64,000 nucleotides of DNA, from NCBI RefSeq assembly GCF_023159225.1, contig NC_063168.1, forward strand, positions 57,949,398 to 58,013,397, in the 5' to 3' direction. Below, in pieces: positions 58,190 through 64,000 of the stretch. Source of the stretch: Perognathus longimembris pacificus (taxonomy: Eukaryota > Chordata > Mammalia > Rodentia > Heteromyidae). A program made the translations under genes and the position numbers. How positions within the stretch are numbered: the first letter of the stretch is position 1; each line of letters starts with the position of its first letter. The notes under the pieces were generated by a model, which did not search any database, was not told the DNA's origin, and saw only the letters and a list, made by a program, of their open reading frames with translations.

Positions 58190-58398
58190 CTGGGCACTGA
58201 TGGCTCATGCCGGCAATCCTATCTACTCAGGAAGAGAGGATCATGGTTCAAAGCTAGCCCAGTCAGGAAAGTCTGTGAGACTCTTATCTCCAATTAGCTA
58301 CTGGAAAACCAGAAATGGAGCGGTGGCTTAAAGTGGTAGAGCAAAAGTGGTGAGCAAAAGAACTCAGGGACAGCCAGTCCCATGACTGACCAAAAAAA
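58190..58398 (+). repeat. B1-Geo-like composite SINE
   Basis: gctgggcactgatggctcat, aggatcatggttcaaagcta, tctccaattagctact, ggagcggtggcttaaagtgg. The right end is eroded. Confidence 0.8.
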
Positions 58399-58406
58399 TG
58401 ATTCTT

Positions 58407-58638
58407 GGGCTGGGGATATGGCCTAGTGTCAAGAGTGCTTGCCTCCTATACATGAGGCTCAGGGTTCAATTCCCCAGCACCACATATACAGAAAATGGCC
58501 AGAAGTGGCGCTGTGGCTCAAGTGGCAGAGTGCTAGCCTTGAGCAAAAAGAAGCCAGGGACAGTGCTCAGGCCCTGAGTCCAAGGCCCAGGACTAGCCAA
58601 AAAAAAACAAAAACAAAACAACAACAACAACAACAACA
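58407..58638 (+). repeat. IDL-Geo-type dimeric SINE with (CAA)n tail
   Basis: Complete dimer whose A-tail has become (AAC)n. A 15-bp target duplication aaaaaaatgattctt occurs at 58392-58406 and 58639-58653. It inserted next to the A-tail of the older SINE. Confidence 0.92.
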
Positions 58639-59786
58639 AAAAAAATGATTCTTTTAGAATTTCTTAACTAGTGTCCAAATCCCCAACCCTTCCTCCTTTC
58701 TCTAAACATTTATGCGGATGGAAATCAACATTTCAAAGATCAATTTTGAGGAACCTATTTTCTGTGGTGAGACATGGATTGGGTATGGCTATCTTCCCCT
58801 TCTTGGGGTGAAAATTATCTAGGTGATGAGACACTGAACTTTGCTACACAGTTTGACAGCAAAGGGGAATGGTATTAGAAGCTTAAAACCAATAGCTCCT
58901 TGCAAACTAGGAAGCATTGTTGTCAGCCCACATCTTCATACCATTTTGTGGTGATCTTAAAGCTTTGGTTCCCTCTAATGGGAACCCCCGGAGGTGTAGC
59001 AGGAAGCACATCTTCCAGACCAACTCCAGTCTTCCAGAAGAGTGTGTGTGTGTCATTGTCATTGTCATTACCCAGATACCACGCAGATATCAACTTTTTG
59101 AAAATACATGCTCAGAGCTAGGTCTAAACAAAAGAAGAAAGAAAATATGTGCTATATGCACACATCTTAGAAGAAGATGGACATTTCTCGGGAGTGCTAT
59201 CTGGTTGTCATATTTAAATGGAATCTAGCTAGCATGGGTAACTAGGAGCCTGGCTCTAAAGTATTAGGACTCAAAGAAACAAATATACAAGAAAAAGATT
59301 CCCAGTATCTCCACATTCATCACAGTAGAAGGTGGGATTTTTAGATGTGGAATCCATTTTTGTTTTTATAAAGACCTCAACAAGGTACTTGGCAAAGCCC
59401 CCCCCCCCCAGAAAGGCAAGCTCTGGCAGTATCTAGGACCCAGAGCACAGAAAGCCTGGCCACCATCCTGCTGGCCACAAGAGAGCCCACAGTTGGATTA
59501 ATGGATCAGGAAAATTGGTAGTGATAAAGTTCCTGCCAAGAGACATGCCAAAACCCAGAATTTGACTCTGTCATTGCCCTTTGAACCCCAGGAGGGAGAG
59601 GAACTGAAGGGCAGGAAGATGGTTGATGTTGAATTCATCAGAACCAGATTGTGGCCTTTGGGTAGGACAGTGGAGAGTCAGCAGATGGATACTTCAGGGA
59701 AGCACAGATGGTGCAGTAAGGAGATGGACCCTCCTTCTGGGAATACAACCAGTGGTCATTTAGTCATGTGCATCTGCTTTCCACAG

Positions 59787-59932
59787 GATGTCATGTCAAG
59801 ATTTCCAAGAGAACTTCTCCTGCCTGTTCATATGTAATCAAATCCCAATCACTTTGGACCATGGGCTCATACCTCATGAAAGATGGGGACAAATGGTATT
59901 TAAGAACCAAGTAATCCTAGGAAACACTGCAG
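59787..59932 (+). CDS. CAPN13: CAPN13 coding exon 9, core to C2-like linker (residues 311-359 plus one base of 360)
   Basis: Acceptor gctttccacag at 59786, donor gcag|gtaggt at 59933. The 146-bp exon enters in phase 2 and leaves in phase 1. It encodes [20 protein letters not shown] and then [13 protein letters not shown] and F..ICN are the conserved end of the protease core. The (G)NTAGG motif starts the C2-like domain (.STAGG in conventional calpains). The frame is open throughout. Confidence 0.93.
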
Positions 59933-61801
59933 GTAGGTGTATGACATGAGCGATCATTCTGCCTGACCGAAAGCTGTCAGCCCTAGCACAAGCCTTCATT
60001 TCAGTGCTTTCTGGCCTTGATTCAGTGTATATGCTAGCCAGAAGCTGATATGAGATGAATTTCTCAGCCTAAAGGAAGAGCTACTGCTTCCTCCAAGGAA
60101 AATGGCATAAAAATGGAAAATGGTATAAAAAGGAAGATATCCCTTCATATCCTCCTTTAATTGCACTCACCTTCAGGAATGCAGCAGGCTGCTCTTCAGT
60201 AAATAGCCAGGCTATGAAAGTGCACTGGGCAAAACCAGGGCTTTGGTTAACCCATCATCTTTGACATACCTTACCTTGTGACTATAAGAATATACCTTGT
60301 CTCTTTGGTCTCAGCCTCCCTAACTATAAGCATTAGAGTTAGTAATACCTGTCTTCTCTTGAAAGTACAAAATAACACCCAGACACTAGGGAGAACTTCC
60401 TGTCCTGTCTGGGTTGTGACACAGCTGCAGTAGATGCCTTTGAGCCTGTCTTTGGGCTCTCCTGAAATGCATGATATCAATTGTGACCTTAGAAAAGTTT
60501 CCTCTCGGGGGCTGGGGATATGGCCTAGTGGCAAGAGTGCCTGCCTCGGATACACAAGGCCCTAGGTTCGATTCCCCAGCACCACATATACAGAAAACGG
60601 CCAGAAGTGGCGCTGTGGCTCAAGTGGCAGAGTGCTAGCCTTGAGCGGGAAGAAGCCAGGGACAGTGCTCAGGCCCTGAGTCCAAGGCCCAGGACTGGCC
60701 AAAAAAAAAAAAAAGAAAGAAAAGTTTCCTCTCTCAGTGTATCTCCTGCTTCCTGTTTGTGACATTAAGAAGTGAAGTCAAATTTGAGTGTGCTAATAGA
60801 TCCTTGGTAAGAGAATCTGTAAACAACATATGTGTGTGTGATTGTATATGTGCATGTTTGTACCTGCCTGTCAGGAATAGTTTACTTGAATGATCCTAGA
60901 TCCCAGGTGACCCTATTTTTTACCTCCAGCCTCTTGTGGTCACACTGCTTCTCATAGAGCTTTTTCACCAGGAGACCTTGAGGTGACTCTCCAGGTCAGC
61001 TGAGTCATTTTTACTGGTTCATTTCCCTGAGCTGTGCCAGTCTGACCACATAACCAAACCCTTTTCTTTGGATATAATTCATATTAATGAACTAACCAAG
61101 AGTCATTTTAAGTAGTACCTTATAAGGAATAGAGGTAAAGAAACAAGCAACTGGGGTCCTACTATGTGTATCCTCTTATTCAATCCTCGTAGAAATGCCA
61201 TGACTGTGACAGTCCTCTGTCTACCAACCCCTTTTCAAAGCTTTCCAGTTGTGATCCAAATTTTCTGGTATGTACACCTGTATGCCATCTCTATCCTGAC
61301 ATATCACCATTGATAACTCATATTTGAATCTATGGTTCCCACATTAGTTTACTTCTTCTTCATTCTTTCTTTCTTTTTTTCTTTTGCTTTGGCTTCAGTG
61401 GGCATGCCTACATAGAAGGCACTGTGGGTTCTCATCTCTCTGCCTGTTTTCTCATGTCTCCATTGATGCTTGGTGCTTGGTGCCATTTTAAGATGCTGAC
61501 ACAGTGCCAGTTTATAAGTTCATGGATGCCCGAGGACTCTGGAATTTCACTTGCCATGGTCAAAACTGTCCTTGAGTTCACATTTTAAGAATTTTTTTTA
61601 ACCAAGACTATGTTCTCCTATTTTTAAGATGTAGAGGCTGAGGCTTAGAATATAAAGAACTAGGATTCTGGAGAAGGATCTCAGGTCTCCAAATCCAGAG
61701 TTTATAACCTTACTTCACAGAGCTCTCTAAGCTGAACAAGGTTCTATCAAGAAGTCTGCAGGAATGTTGCTACGCACCAGTAAGGGCTGTTTCTCACACA
61801 G
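59933..61801 (+). other. CAPN13: Intron between coding exons 9 and 10
   Basis: About 1.9 kb, with one IDL-Geo SINE (60507-60717). The rest is unique-looking with a possible MIR-like scrap near 61150. Confidence 0.88.
60507..60717 (+). repeat. IDL-Geo-type dimeric SINE
   Basis: Complete dimer. A 16-bp target duplication agaaaagtttcctctc occurs at 60491-60506 and 60718-60733. It has the gcgggaagaagcc right-monomer variant, like 10276, 13208 and 18053. Confidence 0.94.
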
Positions 61802-61944
61802 GAGGACCTGGGCGTGATTCTCAATACTTCTTCTCTGTGCAAGAGCTCATGGAAGGCAACAATGCTGTTGTGTCTGTCACTGTCACCCCACAAAGCTTGA
61901 AGGCAGAAGACGAAGAATGTCCACTGTCCTTCCAGGTGTTCAAG
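61802..61944 (+). CDS. CAPN13: CAPN13 coding exon 10, start of C2-like domain (residues 360-407)
   Basis: Acceptor gtttctcacacag at 61801, donor aag|gtaagg at 61945. The 143-bp exon enters in phase 1 and leaves in phase 0. It encodes [20 protein letters not shown], then [20 protein letters not shown] and FQVFK. This is the first part of the calpain C2-like (former domain III) beta-sandwich. From memory, human calpain-13 has two extra residues in the VTV...TP strand, so spacing differs slightly. It is the last exon I can find in the window. About 250 further residues (rest of C2-like plus the five EF-hands) are expected downstream of 64000. Confidence 0.93.
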
Positions 61945-62332
61945 GTAAGGCAGCCTGGTGCAGGGCTTGTCCTTTTGGGGACACTTGCATGTGGGAATAA
62001 GCCTGGGGATGACAACCAACCAGGTTGGGAACATTGGGTGCATATACAGTGATTTGAAGAGAAAGCCCCAAACATTTGTAGTGTTCATCTTTCCAATTCC
62101 AAATCATATGAACACCTAAAACTAGAGGAGAGATTCGAGTTGACCATATAACCAAAGGAACATACCTCCCAGTGGTGTCATTTGTTGGGTTTTCCTGCAT
62201 ACCTCAAAGACTTGCCTGGTCCAAGAGTAGCTGTGGTATCGATGCAGATTCTTGGGCCAGCCTCAGATCTGCCGAATTAGAATCTACAAGGACAAAGTCT
62301 GAAACTGAATTTTAAGAAGCTCTTTTCAGGAA

Positions 62333-62371
<39 letters not shown>

Positions 62372-64000
62372 TTATGTTGAGAATCTTGGGTTACTCTGTT
62401 GGGAAGAGTTTAAGAAAATACCAAGTATAAACCCAAAGTGGTTTTTCTTCCTTATGTTTACCTCAAAGTCCAGTCCTGGCTCAGAGACTGGCAAGTAAAG
62501 GCACTGGCTTGGCTGTTTCTCCAAAACCAGGGCTATGCTTTTTAGCCCAGGCTCCTCTCTCCTCCCTGGCACTCCCAACCCGCTCCCAGCTCCCACAAGT
62601 ATCAGCCTGCATACCACCCTGAGGCTATAACCAGGAAATTCATTTTTTTAAATACCAAGTAAAAGAAATGTTACAACAGAAAATCTGATACCTCTACTTC
62701 CTCCTTCTCTCCCACACATTTCAATGTATCCCAGAGACAAGGATGAAGTTCTCAAGTCATTCATGCCACAGCTTCCTTGCACTAATAAAGAACACATGTC
62801 TCTCTAATGTCAGAGAACACTCTCCTCATATCAGACTTGAAGACACTGGGGCTCCTGTTAGAGCTCGTGGCAGAACTGGGACTGGTTACAGCTCCCCTAA
62901 GCCTGCAGCCAAACATGCCTGTCACCTTTGTGAGCACCATAGAGCCAGAGGCCTGTTGATAGACTGGGGTCGAGCTTTGATGGATGTTTCAGAATGATTT
63001 TAGCTTCTGCTTACTGGTACTAAGACAAGTTTCACAGTCATGAATCTTAGCCATTGGTAGCCAGGCAGAGCACCTGGCTCCTCTGCCCTGGTGGAACCAG
63101 TCTTGTACACTTGTCAGGGACCTCACTAGGGAGAAGGCCGTGTGATACTATGAAACTACAAAGCCAGAGGGACGGTTCACATTCATTGTCTCAAAAACTC
63201 AATCATTTCCCACTTTATAGATGTGAAAGCCAAAGCTTGGAAAGCAAGAATGAGCTTTCAAAGACAAAGCTACAGGTGATGGGGTCCTGTCTAATTCCAG
63301 GGGCTTAATGGGATCCTTGATCCAGGGCTCTCAGTAGGGCTTAGGCACGTGCCTTTCTGTAATACCCCAGAGCTCCAAGAGAAATGTGGACTCTGGTTCT
63401 GGGAAGAGAGCCTTTTCTCTTGCTGTATGTTTCTGTGACCCTTACTTATTCCTATGTCTTTGATTAAATTTGTACAGGCTCTAGATATGGAAGAGAAATT
63501 GTTGGGGTTCAATAAAATGCTTTTGAGGTACTTCAAATCTGCCAGAGCTATCAAAGAACATCTTCTAAGTATGCAGTATTGGATACTTGTCATTTTACCA
63601 CCACCTAGATACACTTTCCACTTTCAAGGCATCTTGGTATGAGGAAGGGCCTTGCCTCTTACTGCAGCAGCTAAAGAGGCCAAATATTATCTCTCCCTGA
63701 ACCTTGGAAGCATAAAGTGTAGATTTTGACCCAGATCTGTCCCTGTTGATGTTACCCTTGTTGAGTAATAACATCTGACCACTCCAAACTTTGACTGTTG
63801 AAGAATTAAATAAAGGGGTAGGAACAGCCAAAGGTTATTTGTAGTAAATCTTTGAACCCAGCAGTAGCAATTCAGTCCAGCCCCTAACAGCTGGAATGGT
63901 CCTGTGCAGCTCCTGCCCAAACACACAAGGTACAATATGCACTGTGGTAGCTGCCCTTCCAATCATTCCTACACCTTCCCTCTCTCAGACTAGGTACATT
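61945..64000 (+). other. CAPN13: CAPN13 intron, runs off the window
   Basis: No sequence resembling the next calpain exon was found up to the window end. It contains an (AT)n at 62335-62367 and a possible MIR-like remnant near 63200-63270. Open frames at 62743, 63054 and 63454 have no calpain similarity. Confidence 0.8.
62335..62367. repeat. (AT)n microsatellite
   Basis: About 15 AT units ending gtacat. Confidence 0.95.

Larger units (their letters stand above)
58158..59786 (+). other. CAPN13: Intron between coding exons 8 and 9
   Basis: About 1.6 kb with two SINEs back to back (58190-58398 and 58407-58638) and a poly-C run (about 59399-59409). The rest is unique-looking. Confidence 0.9.

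Noticed and set aside
63454..63642. Possible next calpain exon after ttgtacag at 63477
   Set aside because: The translation (ALDMEEKLLGFNK...) does not resemble the calpain C2-like segment that should follow FQV, and no suitable donor follows in phase.
1..64000. Search for a CRISPR array, operon, phage or bacterial-type system
   Set aside because: No spaced short repeats, no prokaryotic gene density, and clear mammalian SINEs, LINEs and spliced exons throughout.

Overview
This window looks like mammalian nuclear DNA from a castorimorph, probably geomyoid, rodent (kangaroo rat, pocket mouse or pocket gopher group). The main clue is at least eight copies of a dimeric SINE. Its left monomer resembles rodent ID / tRNA-Ala elements, and its right monomer matches my memory of the Geo half of IDL-Geo, a SINE described only from Geomyoidea. 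Two copies of a trimeric SINE (two 7SL-like arms plus a tRNA-like tail) resemble a beaver-type element. The taxon call is inference and was not checked against a database.

The only protein-coding gene I can support is CAPN13 (calpain-13), on the + strand and incomplete at its 3' end. Ten coding exons lie between 26714 and 61944. All have canonical AG/GT borders and consistent phases, and together they encode 407 residues: the N-terminal segment, the whole cysteine-protease core (Cys93, His248 and Asn272 all present) and the first part of the C2-like domain. The rest of the C2-like domain and the penta-EF-hand domain must lie beyond base 64000. I see no frameshift or premature stop.

Upstream, 9954-10186 has the layout of a TATA promoter with a non-coding first exon: an HNF1-like palindrome, a TATA-like box about 35 bp further on, then about 155 bp ending in a strong splice donor. 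I propose it as the CAPN13 promoter and exon 1, about 16.5 kb before the start codon. It is the most useful new lead here.

The remaining 5' flank (1-9900) holds a decayed class I endogenous retrovirus on the minus strand (about 2117-7123). It has two related LTRs, a tRNA-Phe-type primer binding site, and gag and env fragments, but no recognisable pol. A plus-strand solo LTR with a perfect 4-bp target duplication is inserted in it. The introns carry many SINEs, an old antisense LINE-1 (about 39060-41560), smaller LINE-1 pieces, a Tigger-like and two hAT-like DNA transposon fossils, a MaLR-like LTR, MIR remnants and many microsatellites. No tRNA/rRNA gene, CRISPR array or bacterial-type system is present. 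Most open reading frames of 60-195 codons are chance or repeat-derived.
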